Positions 1 through 7,620 of a stretch of DNA of 34,723 nucleotides are shown piece after piece. Within the stretch, counting starts at the first letter, position 1. Each line of letters starts with the position of its first letter. The stretch is taken from contig CALWLI010000033.1 in NCBI GenBank assembly GCA_944381485.1, positions 1 through 34,723 on the forward strand. Direction: 5' to 3'. A model generated the notes under the pieces. It was not told where the DNA came from and did not search any database. It saw only the letters and a program-made list of their open reading frames with translations. This DNA is from an uncultured Lachnospiraceae bacterium (GTDB lineage: Bacteria > Bacillota > Clostridia > Lachnospirales > Lachnospiraceae). A program made the position numbers and the translations under genes.

Positions 1-105
1 TTCCATGTTAAGTCCGGAGTAGTGAACGAATACGTCCTTTCCGTTTTCATCAGAGATGAAACCGTAACCCTTCTGGTTGTTGAACCACTTAACTTTACCT
101 TTCAT
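1..105 (-). CDS. Cold shock protein (CspA family), C-terminus cut by window edge
   Basis: The reverse strand from 105 reads a protein starting [17 protein letters not shown], the classic opening of a single-domain cold shock protein that binds single-stranded RNA/DNA and melts RNA structure. The RNP1-like KGYGFI and RNP2-like VFVHY motifs are both visible, and 35 residues lie inside the window; family members are about 66-70 residues, so roughly half is missing beyond base 1. A strong Shine-Dalgarno GGAGG (111-115 on the complement) sits five bases before the ATG. A near-consensus promoter lies upstream at 157-185, leaving a leader of about 45 bases. Such leaders often carry cold-responsive structure, but I cannot show that here. 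Confidence 0.95.
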   Translation of the reverse strand, partial: MKGKVKWFNNQKGYGFISDENGKDVFVHYSGLNME

Positions 106-156
106 ATATACCTCCGAAAATAAATAAAGATGTTGCCTCTTGGTGCAACTAAGGCT

Positions 157-185
157 ACAATATCATTCTTTATCACCATTGTCAA
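157..185 (-). promoter_or_regulatory. Promoter for the cold shock gene
   Basis: On the minus strand TTGACA (185-180) and TATTGT (162-157) are separated by exactly 17 bases, a good vegetative sigma factor promoter pointing into the cold shock gene. Confidence 0.7.
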
Positions 186-226
186 ATGATTTTAAAACAA
201 TGACTTAAAAAAATAAAAAGGACAAA

Positions 227-697
227 TTACAGGGGTTCTATCCTGACGATAAGCCTGTGGGGAAGGCATACTATGGTATCAGTATAGAGAGAGGCAACCC
301 CTTCACTGACACAGACAAGGTCGGGGCAGTTTGCCTCTGTGCAGCTTATCCCCCCCTCGGTAAGGAGAAAGAGATTGCTTCCGTAGGGAGTCTCAAGTTC
401 AAATGACAGGCTTCCCTTTTCACAGCTTATGCCCTTCACAGTGAAGTCAGAGCCTTCGGACAGGTAATTGAGATACTGAGCTGATTTTTTTTCGCTGTAG
501 CTTTTTGACAGGGGAACAGAAATTATATCATTTCCGTCGAGGCTTATGACGGCCTGCTTCGATTCGCCTGATTCTTTTGAATTTCCCGCTGAGAAAAAAA
601 AGAAAAAGCAGGCGGCAAGGATAAGCAGGACTGATACGAGTATAAGATCGTTCTTTTTTGAGGCCCTTTTTTCTGTTTGTGCAGATCCTTCTGTCAT
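227..697 (-). CDS. NusG domain II-containing membrane-anchored protein
   Basis: A 156-residue protein with an N-terminal charged segment, one hydrophobic segment (about residues 16-36) and an extracellular-type domain ending in CPDLVC...IVCLPHRLIVRI. That cysteine-containing end is the hallmark of stand-alone NusG domain II proteins of Clostridia (family knowledge). Their function is not established; they are often found next to Gx-type membrane proteins, as here, where the divergent neighbour is one. I place the start at the ATG at 697 rather than the one at 703, because a GGAG lies six bases before the 697 ATG but touches the 703 ATG. No obvious terminator separates this gene from the cold shock gene downstream. 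Confidence 0.82.
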   Translation of the reverse strand: MTEGSAQTEKRASKKNDLILVSVLLILAACFFFFFSAGNSKESGESKQAVISLDGNDIISVPLSKSYSEKKSAQYLNYLSEGSDFTVKGISCEKGSLSFELETPYGSNLFLLTEGGISCTEANCPDLVCVSEGVASLYTDTIVCLPHRLIVRIEPL

Positions 698-736
698 TTT
701 CATCTCCGATTTCGATTTTTAAAATGTGTTACGCCT

Positions 737-765
737 ATTATAACAAATTTTCTCCCGATATGAAA
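737..765 (-). promoter_or_regulatory. Possible promoter for the NusG domain II gene
   Basis: On the minus strand a perfect TATAAT (742-737) has TTTCAT 17 bases upstream (765-760). The -35 is weak, so only the -10 is persuasive. Confidence 0.4.
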
Positions 766-771
766 AATACT

Positions 772-799
772 TTGATATAAACAGCTCTGATGCTATAAT
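772..799 (+). promoter_or_regulatory. Promoter for the Gx transporter-galT unit
   Basis: TTGATA (772-777) and TATAAT (794-799) with a 16-base spacer, directed into the Gx-type gene; the predicted start of transcription is near 806. Confidence 0.6.
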
Positions 800-845
800 A
801 TATTAACAAAAGTAATTATGACCGGAAAGGCTTTGATAAAGCTTC

Positions 846-1358
846 ATGAACAGACGGATGAGGGCCATGCGCCCTGCTTTTTACGGCTTGATGACAGCTC
901 TGTCTATGGTGCTGGCCTATGCGGAAACTCTGCTGCCCTCAATAGGCATACCGGGGGCAAAGATAGGGCTTCCAAATATAGTCACGGTCCTGGGACTCTA
1001 TACCGTTGGATTTAAGGGCACTGCCGCAGTGAGCATACTAAGGATAGTCCTTGTGGGCCTGAGCTTCGGGAACCCTTCAATGATGATATATTCCTTATCG
1101 GGATGGGTGCTTAGCATGGCCGCAATGACAGCTGCGAAGAGGACCGGGCTATTTACCCCCCTGGGAGTCAGTGTGGCCGGGGGAGTGGCCCACAACCTGG
1201 GACAGCTTATCTGTGCCTGTGTTGTACTTGAGAGCACTGCCATCTTGGCTTATTTTCCCTTTTTACTGCCGGCAGGTGTTGCCGCAGGTGCTGTAGTGGG
1301 AGTTGCCGGGGGAGTTTTGACAGAGAGAATAAAAAAATATACAGACCCTCGAGAATGA
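846..1358 (+). CDS. Gx transporter family protein (heptaprenyl diphosphate synthase component I-like)
   Basis: About 170 residues, almost entirely hydrophobic, with five to six predicted membrane segments and the conserved GIPGAKIGLPNIVTVLGLY and SxxGWVLS-type stretches of the family formerly called heptaprenyl diphosphate synthase component I. That old name is thought misleading; the protein resembles small-molecule transport components (S-component-like fold), with unknown substrate. Its divergent partner is a NusG domain II protein, a recurring neighbour in Clostridia. The start is uncertain: the ATG at 846 has no close Shine-Dalgarno, and ATGs at 858 and 867 are in frame. galT follows 23 bases downstream, probably in the same transcript, with no visible functional link. 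Confidence 0.8.
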   Translation: MNRRMRAMRPAFYGLMTALSMVLAYAETLLPSIGIPGAKIGLPNIVTVLGLYTVGFKGTAAVSILRIVLVGLSFGNPSMMIYSLSGWVLSMAAMTAAKRTGLFTPLGVSVAGGVAHNLGQLICACVVLESTAILAYFPFLLPAGVAAGAVVGVAGGVLTERIKKYTDPRE

Positions 1359-1381
1359 TATAAGGGTCAGGGGGAGTTGTT

Positions 1382-2962
1382 ATGAGAGATACAGATCTGC
1401 TTATTACAAAGCTTGTGGAGTACGGAAAGGTCACAGGACTCATTACAGAGGAGGATGAGATCTACGCACGAAACAGGATAATGGAGAGGCTTAAGGAGGA
1501 CGAGTATGAGGAGCCCTGTCCTAAGCCTGAGGTAAAAACTGAGGACCTTCCCGATATCCTGGGGGGACTATGCGATCTTGCTTTTGAGAAGGGGCTTATA
1601 AGTGACAATACCGTAACCATGAGGGACCTGTTTGACACAGAACTTATGAACTGTCTGATGCCCAGACCCTCAGAGGTGATAAGCCTGTTTAAGAAAAAAT
1701 ATGAGGGCTCTCCGAAGGAGGCTACTGATTATTTTTATAAGCTCTCTCAGGATTCGGACTATATAAGAAGATACAGGATAAAGAAGGATCTGAGATGGAA
1801 GACAGAGACGGAGTACGGAGATCTTGACATCACCATCAATCTCTCAAAGCCTGAGAAGGATCCCAAGGATATAGCTGCGGCGAAAAAGATGAAGCAGTCG
1901 GGCTATCCCAAGTGCCTCCTTTGCAGAGAAAATGAGGGATACGCAGGAAGGGCAAACCACCCGGCAAGAGGAAATCACAGGATAATCCCTCTTAAGCTTT
2001 GCAACAGCAGCTGGGGATTCCAGTACTCGCCCTATGTCTACTACAATGAGCACTGCATAGTATTTAACTATGACCATGTTCCTATGAAGATAAGCGGAGA
2101 TACCATGAGGAGGCTCTTCGCCTTTGTAAAGCTGTTCCCTCACTACTTCCTGGGATCGAATGCGGATCTGCCTATAGTGGGAGGCTCCATACTTACCCAC
2201 GATCACTTCCAGGGAGGAAATTATGAGTTTGCCATGGCAAAAGCGGGATATGAGGAGAAATACGCCGTTCCCGATGGCTTTGACAAGGATATAGAGGCGG
2301 GCATAGTACACTGGCCCCTCTCTGTCATAAGGCTCAGAGCAAAGGATACGGATAAGATATGTGAACTTGGGGAGAAGCTTCTCTCGGAATGGAGAGAGTA
2401 CAGCGATGAGAAGGCCCTCATATATGCGGTCACAGACGGGGAGCCCCACAACACCATAACTCCCATAGCCAGGTTTAAGGACGGCTTTTATGAGCTCGAT
2501 CTGGTACTCAGAAACAACCTCACCACAGCCGAGCATCCCTTGGGACTCTATCACCCCCATGAGAAGCTCCACCACATAAAGAAGGAAAACATAGGCCTTA
2601 TTGAGGTTATGGGACTTGCGGTACTTCCCGCAAGGCTTAAGGCTGAGATGGCAAGGCTTGAGGAGACTGTCTTAGAGGTGCTTAAGACTGAGGACGCTGC
2701 TGATGCCCCCGAAAAGATATACAAGGCGCTGACAGAAGATGAGGCTCTTTCAAAGCATGCGGACTGGGCAAAGGAATGGATGGAAAGCAGACTTTCATCC
2801 GGAGAAAAAATAAGTGCTGAAAATATAGACTCAATAGTTCACGATGAAATAGGAAAGGTCTTCAAGCAGGTGCTTGAGGATGCGGGAGTATACAAGTGTA
2901 CCCCCGAGGGCAGAGAGGCCTTCAGCAGATTCCTTGATAAGTGCGGATTCAAAAAAATGTAA
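1382..2962 (+). CDS. galT: UDP-glucose--hexose-1-phosphate uridylyltransferase, class II
   Basis: Transfers UMP between UDP-glucose and galactose-1-phosphate in the cytoplasmic Leloir pathway. The 526-residue length and sequence match the class II GalT of Firmicutes, about 150 residues longer than the E. coli enzyme. Visible signatures include HPARGNHRIIPLKLC in the middle and the active-site segment THDHFQGG at residues 272-279, where class I enzymes have HPH. The ATG at 1382 is preceded by GGGGGAG. galK and galE are not in the window, so the gene stands apart from a gal operon; galactose control is therefore not evident. It ends in a strong hairpin terminator. Confidence 0.95.
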   Translation: MRDTDLLITKLVEYGKVTGLITEEDEIYARNRIMERLKEDEYEEPCPKPEVKTEDLPDILGGLCDLAFEKGLISDNTVTMRDLFDTELMNCLMPRPSEVISLFKKKYEGSPKEATDYFYKLSQDSDYIRRYRIKKDLRWKTETEYGDLDITINLSKPEKDPKDIAAAKKMKQSGYPKCLLCRENEGYAGRANHPARGNHRIIPLKLCNSSWGFQYSPYVYYNEHCIVFNYDHVPMKISGDTMRRLFAFVKLFPHYFLGSNADLPIVGGSILTHDHFQGGNYEFAMAKAGYEEKYAVPDGFDKDIEAGIVHWPLSVIRLRAKDTDKICELGEKLLSEWREYSDEKALIYAVTDGEPHNTITPIARFKDGFYELDLVLRNNLTTAEHPLGLYHPHEKLHHIKKENIGLIEVMGLAVLPARLKAEMARLEETVLEVLKTEDAADAPEKIYKALTEDEALSKHADWAKEWMESRLSSGEKISAENIDSIVHDEIGKVFKQVLEDAGVYKCTPEGREAFSRFLDKCGFKKM

Positions 2963-2965
2963 AAG

Positions 2966-3004
2966 ATACCGGGAAGGAAAACTCCTTCCCGGTATTAAAG
3001 TTTT
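2966..3004. terminator. Bidirectional terminator between galT and the PsiE-family gene
   Basis: A perfect 13-bp stem (2966-2978 with 2983-2995) closed by an AAAC loop. The run of T is better on the minus strand side (CTTTT after the stem) than on the plus side (AAAGTTTT), so it probably serves both converging genes. Confidence 0.8.
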
Positions 3005-3033
3005 AACTGCCCTTAAGGACCTGAAAAAGACAT

Positions 3034-3582
3034 TTAATCCATCCTTGTTTTTGGCCTGTCAGCTTTAGGTTCAGGCTTGGGATTTTCGGGCTCAGCTTTC
3101 TCCTTGTGCTTGGAATGGAATACATCAGGACGGCTCTCCTTGTCGAGTTGAGATACAAAGAGATATTTCCTTATGACGAAGAGCACAGCCACCGCCATTA
3201 CACCCAAAAGCATCTCACCCGGAGACATATGCTCTATGATAAGCTCTCTTGTTATGGCTATCAAAAGTATCTCCACTATAGTGTCAAGGGTCTGATGACA
3301 GAGCACTCTTATGAGCTCCACGGCGATTATGATATTGATGGTATATTTGAGGAATTCTATAAGGCTGTCGGAGTCAACGTCTGTGAGAGACATAAACTGA
3401 ATGGGTAAGCTCCACAGAGTTATCAATATGGCGATGATTATGGTAAGCGCCACAAAGTACTGTATACAAACTGAAAGGATATAGCTGAAGCGTCTGAGCT
3501 TGCTGAGCACAAGATCCTCAAACTCCGACTGTCTGCCCTTTTTCTCCTTTGAGTCATTGTCTGATCTGTTGTCCTGCTGCAT
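3034..3582 (-). CDS. PsiE-family membrane protein
   Basis: A 182-residue protein with charged, low-complexity ends and a central membrane region of about four hydrophobic segments (roughly residues 34-150). The stretch AVELIRVLCHQTLDTIVEI followed by ITRELI and FVIRKYL matches the phosphate-starvation-inducible E family as I know it. The biochemical role of PsiE proteins is unknown, and phosphate control is known only for the E. coli member; no Pho-box-like repeat was recognised upstream here. The start is supported by GGAGG seven bases before the ATG on the complement. The acidic/basic hydrophilic tail (last 30 residues, rich in E, K, P) is longer than in typical members. Confidence 0.72.
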   Translation of the reverse strand: MQQDNRSDNDSKEKKGRQSEFEDLVLSKLRRFSYILSVCIQYFVALTIIIAILITLWSLPIQFMSLTDVDSDSLIEFLKYTINIIIAVELIRVLCHQTLDTIVEILLIAITRELIIEHMSPGEMLLGVMAVAVLFVIRKYLFVSQLDKESRPDVFHSKHKEKAEPENPKPEPKADRPKTRMD

Positions 3583-3620
3583 ATTTACCTCCGAAAGGGT
3601 TACCGGCTTTTAATAATAAA

Positions 3621-3650
3621 AATATAACATATAAATTCCCCTTCGCACAA
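3621..3650 (-). promoter_or_regulatory. Possible promoter for the PsiE-family gene
   Basis: Minus-strand TTGTGC (3650-3645) and TATATT (3626-3621) with an 18-base spacer; only moderately close to consensus. Confidence 0.4.
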
Positions 3651-3663
3651 GGAGAAATGAGAC

Positions 3664-3693
3664 TTGCGGAGAAGTTCCCGAGGGTTATATAAT
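3664..3693 (+). promoter_or_regulatory. Promoter for the prmA-nnr-rsmE unit
   Basis: TTGCGG (3664-3669) and a perfect TATAAT (3688-3693) with an 18-base spacer; predicted transcript starts about 25 bases before the prmA ATG. Confidence 0.55.
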
Positions 3694-3724
3694 ACTTCAA
3701 AAGAATCTATGGAGAAGAACGATC

Positions 3725-4795
3725 ATGAAGTGGAAAAAAATAACCATATATACTACTACAGAAGCTGAGGACATAGTCAGCAGCATGCTCTGCGATCTGG
3801 GAGTGGAGGGAGTTCAGATCGAGGACAATGTACCCCTTACCGAGGCTGACACAAAGGGGATGTTTATAGACATACTTCCTGAATTGCCGCCTGATGACGG
3901 AAGCTCGAAGCTCAGCTTTTTTCTGAGAGAGGCGGATGAGGACTTAAGGAAGGCAAATGAAACCTCTGTGAAGGGATTTGAGGACGGCGTGGACGCTTCC
4001 TACACTGTGAATGACAGGATATGGACAGGGGAGGAGACGGAAAAGCTTTTAGCGGACATCAAGGAGGAGCTCAGCCTTATGAGAGCCTACACGGATGTGG
4101 GAGAGGGAAGGATAGAGGTGAGCGAGACTGAGGATGTGGACTGGATGAACAATTGGAAAAAGTTCTTTAAGCCCTTTACGGTTGAGGATATACTCATAAA
4201 GCCCACCTGGGAGGACATCCCTGAGGAGCTTAAGGGAAGAGAGGATATCACTGTCGTTGAGATGGACCCCGGAACAGCCTTCGGCACAGGAAGCCACGAG
4301 ACGACACAGCTGTGCATAAGACAGATAAAAAAGTATTTAAAGGGAGGAGAGGCTGTCCTTGACATAGGCACCGGAAGCGGGATACTGGGGATCACGGCTC
4401 TTAAGCTGGGGGCTGAAACAGTCATAGCCACAGACCTGGATGACAACTGTGTCGATGCTGTCTGCGACAACCTCATGGCGAATCTTATACCTGCAGAGAG
4501 CTTTAAGCTGTATATAGGAAATGTCATAGGAGACAAGGAGACAGAGGACAAGGTGGGCTATGAGAAATATGATCTTGCAGTGGCCAACATACTTGCCCCT
4601 GTCATAATGCTGCTGGCAGCTGCCGGTTCTGCTGACCGTTTCGTAAAAAAAGGAGGCATATTCATCACCTCGGGAATAATAGATACAAAAGCCAAAGAGG
4701 TGGAGAGAGCCTTTAGGGAAAATCCTTCCTGGGAGATACTGGAGATAAATCATCAGGGAGAGTGGGTAAACATCACGGCAAGAAAGCGGGCATAG
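3725..4795 (+). CDS. prmA: Ribosomal protein L11 methyltransferase
   Basis: SAM-dependent enzyme that trimethylates lysines and the N-terminus of ribosomal protein L11. The C-terminal half holds the family signature MDPGTAFGTGSHETT, the SAM-binding loop VLDIGTGSGILGI and the catalytic-region motif VANILAPVI. At 356 residues it is longer than E. coli PrmA (293); the extra length is in the acidic N-terminal substrate-recognition half. The ATG at 3725 follows GGAGAAG. The stop is four bases from the next start, so translation with the NAD(P)HX repair gene is probably coupled. The arrangement prmA-(nnr)-rsmE groups ribosome-modifying enzymes in one transcript. Confidence 0.96.
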   Translation: MKWKKITIYTTTEAEDIVSSMLCDLGVEGVQIEDNVPLTEADTKGMFIDILPELPPDDGSSKLSFFLREADEDLRKANETSVKGFEDGVDASYTVNDRIWTGEETEKLLADIKEELSLMRAYTDVGEGRIEVSETEDVDWMNNWKKFFKPFTVEDILIKPTWEDIPEELKGREDITVVEMDPGTAFGTGSHETTQLCIRQIKKYLKGGEAVLDIGTGSGILGITALKLGAETVIATDLDDNCVDAVCDNLMANLIPAESFKLYIGNVIGDKETEDKVGYEKYDLAVANILAPVIMLLAAAGSADRFVKKGGIFITSGIIDTKAKEVERAFRENPSWEILEINHQGEWVNITARKRA

Positions 4796-4799
4796 CGGG

Positions 4800-6401
4800 A
4801 TGAAAAGGATAATAACAGGAAGCCTTGCAAAAAGGGCAGACGGTTTTGCCATAAATGAGTTGGGCATACCTTCTCTGAAGCTTATGGACAGGGCTGCAGC
4901 CTCAGTGGCAAGGTATGTCATGGCACTTGCGGAGGAAGAAGGCCTCAAAAAGGACTGCGAGATAGCGGTTTTTGCGGGAGCAGGGAATAATGGGGCTGAC
5001 GGTGTGCTCTGCGCCGTAAAACTTTTGAGCGAGGGCTTTTTAAATACAGAGGTGTATTTTTGCGGAAAGCCTGAGAAGAGAAGCGAAGAGTTCGTGATAC
5101 AGCTTGATAAGCTTCGAGCCCTTGGAAGAGAGATCCGGGATTACGACAGCTTTCAGCTTTCGGAAAAGAGGCCTTCCATAGTTATAGATGCCCTGTTCGG
5201 AATAGGACTTAAGAGGGAGGTAAAGGGAGCATATGCCGGGTGCATAGAGCTTATGAACAGGATAAAGGATGAGGCGGGAGCTTACATTGTGTCAGTGGAT
5301 GTGCCCTCGGGTCTCAATTCCGATGACGGGCAAAATATGTGTCCCCGTCCTGCGGATGCGGATATTACAGTGACCTTCGGCTATGGAAAGACAGGGTTTT
5401 ATCTTAATTACGGCTATGGAAATTGTGGAGAGATATTCGTTGAGGATATAGGCTATCCGAAGGACCTTCTCTCTAAGCTTGCTTTCACAGAGGGGGAGCT
5501 CCTTTTCCTTATGGAAGAGGGAGACCTTAAAAAGCTAGGCTTGGGAGAGAGAGATCCCCGCGCAAACAAATCCGATTACGGTAAGGCAGTGCTTGCGGCA
5601 GGCTCAAGGGGAATGGCGGGAGCGGCATTTTTGAGCGGTTTGGCTGCCTTCAAGACGGGGGCAGGCATGGTAAAATATCTGGGGCCTGAGGAGAACAGGA
5701 CGATTTTGCAGACGCTTATTCCGGAGGCAATGTACGATGCTTTTACTTCGGAGGAGTCAGAGTCTGAGCTTTTCGATAAAGTAAAAGACTCTATAGCCTG
5801 GGCGGGTAGAAGAGGCTGTGTAGTCTTGGGCCCGGGACTGGGTACCGGGGAGCAGTCGAAAAAGCTTGTGAGGACAGTAGTTTCAGCACTGTCAGAGCAC
5901 AACAAAAGGGAGCCCGGATCCACTGTGTTTCTGGTGGCTGACGGTGATGCCTTAAATGTGATCTCAGGTGAGCGGGAGCTTCTTAAAGACCTTGGAGGGT
6001 TTACTGTGATAACGCCCCATGTGGGAGAGATGTCGAGACTTACAGGCAAAACCATAGGTGAAATAAAAGCTGATCCTGTGGGGGCAGCTGTAAAATTTTT
6101 CAATGACACCGGTATAAATATTATATTAAAGGACTATGTTTCTGTGGTAATAGAAACAAACAGAGAAATTTTTATAAACACCTCAGGAAATGCGGCTCTG
6201 GCAAAGGCCGGCTCAGGAGATGTGCTTACAGGCATACTTGCGGCCCTCATAATGAGAAACGGGGATCTTAAGGACTCTCTCTCTGAGGCGGCATACATCC
6301 ACGGGAGAGCCGGAGTTAAAGCGTCCGAAATAATGGGGCTTAACGGGACTTTGGCAAGGGACATAGCCCTAAGCCTGCCTTCGGTCATAGAGAGCTTTTG
6401 A
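4800..6401 (+). CDS. nnr: Bifunctional NAD(P)H-hydrate epimerase / ADP-dependent NAD(P)H-hydrate dehydratase
   Basis: Repairs damaged NADHX/NADPHX. The N-terminal YjeF-type epimerase domain (about residues 1-215) shows the AGAGNNGADG loop and SVDVPSGLNSDDG. The C-terminal ribokinase-like dehydratase domain (about 235-533) shows a VLGPGLG segment and the AKAGSGDVLTGILA active-site loop, in which the GSGD aspartate is the conserved general base region. The 533-residue length is normal for the fused form. The ATG at 4800 sits four bases after the prmA stop with GCGGG immediately upstream. Both halves look intact. Confidence 0.95.
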   Translation: MKRIITGSLAKRADGFAINELGIPSLKLMDRAAASVARYVMALAEEEGLKKDCEIAVFAGAGNNGADGVLCAVKLLSEGFLNTEVYFCGKPEKRSEEFVIQLDKLRALGREIRDYDSFQLSEKRPSIVIDALFGIGLKREVKGAYAGCIELMNRIKDEAGAYIVSVDVPSGLNSDDGQNMCPRPADADITVTFGYGKTGFYLNYGYGNCGEIFVEDIGYPKDLLSKLAFTEGELLFLMEEGDLKKLGLGERDPRANKSDYGKAVLAAGSRGMAGAAFLSGLAAFKTGAGMVKYLGPEENRTILQTLIPEAMYDAFTSEESESELFDKVKDSIAWAGRRGCVVLGPGLGTGEQSKKLVRTVVSALSEHNKREPGSTVFLVADGDALNVISGERELLKDLGGFTVITPHVGEMSRLTGKTIGEIKADPVGAAVKFFNDTGINIILKDYVSVVIETNREIFINTSGNAALAKAGSGDVLTGILAALIMRNGDLKDSLSEAAYIHGRAGVKASEIMGLNGTLARDIALSLPSVIESF

Positions 6402-6437
6402 TTATTTCAGGCTTAATAAGTTTATTTGGAGAAAGCT

Positions 6438-7208
6438 ATGCATCATTTTTTTGTAAAGGATCATCAGATATCTGAAAAGGAGATATTTATTGAAGAAGGA
6501 GATTATAACCATGCGGTAAATGTCCTGAGACTTAGATCCGGTGAGGAGATACTCATAAGCGACGAGGAGGGAAGAGACTATGTCTGCGAGGTGGGAGAAA
6601 ATGACAAGGAGCTTCAGAGACTGAGACTCTTTATAAAGGAGATGACTGAGAAAAATCATGAGCTTCCGTCAAGAGTATATCTCTTTCAGGGACTCCCAAA
6701 GTCAGACAAGATGGAGTTCATTATACAGAAGGCCACGGAGCTGGGGGTAAGTGATATCGTTCCCGTCAATATGAAAAACTGCGTGGTAAAGCTTGACGAT
6801 AAAAAGGCTGAGGCAAAGCTCAAAAGATGGCGTGCCATAGCCGAAAGCGCCGCAAAGCAGTCAAAGAGAAGTGCTGTACCTGAGATACACGATATTATGA
6901 GTTTCACCGAGGCTGTGAAGATGGCAGAGGAGATGGATCTGAGCATACTCCCCTACGAGTGCGAGGACGGCATGGCCGGAATGATAGACGCCATAGTAAA
7001 CTTTTTGCCCGGCCGCCATATTGCCGTATTCATAGGACCTGAGGGAGGCTTTGACAGGCTTGAAGTAAAGTTTGCGAGAGACAGGGGAGTCAGGACCGTA
7101 TCCCTCGGAAGGCGCATCCTACGCACCGAGACTGCGGCTCTTGCTGTGCTTTCCATGATAATGATAAGGCTTGAGATAGCGGAGCAGATGGGCTTTGACG
7201 AGGAGTAG
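6438..7208 (+). CDS. rsmE: 16S rRNA (uracil(1498)-N(3))-methyltransferase
   Basis: SPOUT-class methyltransferase that methylates U1498 in the decoding centre of 16S rRNA. Visible features are an N-terminal PUA-like domain (about residues 1-70), the LFQGLPKSDKMEFIIQKATELGV segment shortened here to its core QKATELGV, and the C-terminal knot with FIGPEGGF and LGRRILRTETA, which binds SAM. An upstream in-frame TTG at 6426 would add four residues, but the ATG at 6438 has GGAG six bases before it and gives the usual family start MHHFFV. It is 256 residues, normal for the family. It is probably the last gene of the prmA transcript; no clear terminator follows. Confidence 0.95.
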   Translation: MHHFFVKDHQISEKEIFIEEGDYNHAVNVLRLRSGEEILISDEEGRDYVCEVGENDKELQRLRLFIKEMTEKNHELPSRVYLFQGLPKSDKMEFIIQKATELGVSDIVPVNMKNCVVKLDDKKAEAKLKRWRAIAESAAKQSKRSAVPEIHDIMSFTEAVKMAEEMDLSILPYECEDGMAGMIDAIVNFLPGRHIAVFIGPEGGFDRLEVKFARDRGVRTVSLGRRILRTETAALAVLSMIMIRLEIAEQMGFDEE

Positions 7209-7289
7209 GACAGCTGAGCATTTAAAGTCCTGAGACAGGGAAAATAAGACTTAAAATACAAGAGCTTACAAAAAATATTAAAATAAATG

Positions 7290-7318
7290 TTGACAGCGCT
7301 GTCTCAGGGTGCTATAAA
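7290..7318 (+). promoter_or_regulatory. Strong promoter of the lysine riboswitch-transporter operon
   Basis: Perfect TTGACA (7290-7295), a 17-base spacer and TATAAA (7313-7318). Transcription would start near 7325, about 20 bases before the riboswitch P1 stem. The 411-base gap between rsmE and the binding protein is fully occupied by this promoter, the riboswitch and its terminator. Confidence 0.8.
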
Positions 7319-7339
7319 GTATACAAAATTCATAAAGCA

Positions 7340-7515
7340 GAAACAGATAGAGGAGCGGATTGCTAAGAGTAACCGAGTCATGGAGGCCGGCAGAGGCCGA
7401 TTCGGTGAAAGGAGACAGCCGCCGAAACCGTAACACGTCAGCCCGTGTTATGAGTTGGGCCGCAGAAATAAGATTTTGCGGACTGTCACGTCTAAGTGAA
7501 GCGCTATCAAAGGTA
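7340..7515 (+). ncRNA. Lysine riboswitch (L box) aptamer
   Basis: The leader carries the conserved islands of the lysine riboswitch in order: AGATAGAGGAGCG, AAGAGTAACC, GTGAAAGGAGACAGCCGCCG (the AGCCGCCGAA core), GAGTTGGGC, GCGGACTGTCACG and the closing AAGCGCTATC. The P1 stem pairs GATAG (7346-7350) with CTATC (7504-7508). Length and element order fit the known five-way junction. When lysine is bound, P1 is stabilised and the downstream terminator can form, shutting off the operon. Identification is from remembered consensus, not from a covariance search, but several long islands agree. Confidence 0.9.
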
Positions 7516-7550
7516 AGAGCTAAAATTCAGGATTTCATAATTTCAGAATC

Positions 7551-7590
7551 AGTACCGCGAAGTGTTTCAGAGACGCTTTGTGGTATTTTT
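7551..7590 (+). terminator. Riboswitch-controlled intrinsic terminator (expression platform)
   Basis: A 14-bp stem (7551-7564 with 7574-7587, including four G-U pairs), nine-base loop, then a T run ending at 7590. The 3' arm start CGCTTTGT (7574-7581) can instead pair with GTGAAGCG (7496-7503), which overlaps the 3' strand of riboswitch P1, giving an 8-bp antiterminator when lysine is absent. Confidence 0.82.
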
Positions 7591-7620
7591 AATTTACATA
7601 TTAACGAGGAGGAAGAAATT

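Noticed and set aside
818-1015. 65-codon frame overlapping the Gx-type gene
   Set aside because: It overlaps a well-supported membrane protein gene in another frame; no ribosome-binding site. A leader peptide role cannot be supported.
1844-2575. Long minus-strand reading frame inside galT
   Set aside because: It lies opposite galT, has no ribosome-binding site or recognisable motif, and mirrors the codon pattern of galT; a shadow frame.
7360-7620. Upstream extension of the binding-protein reading frame
   Set aside because: It runs through the lysine riboswitch and terminator; the lipoprotein signal peptide and Shine-Dalgarno mark 7621 as the start.
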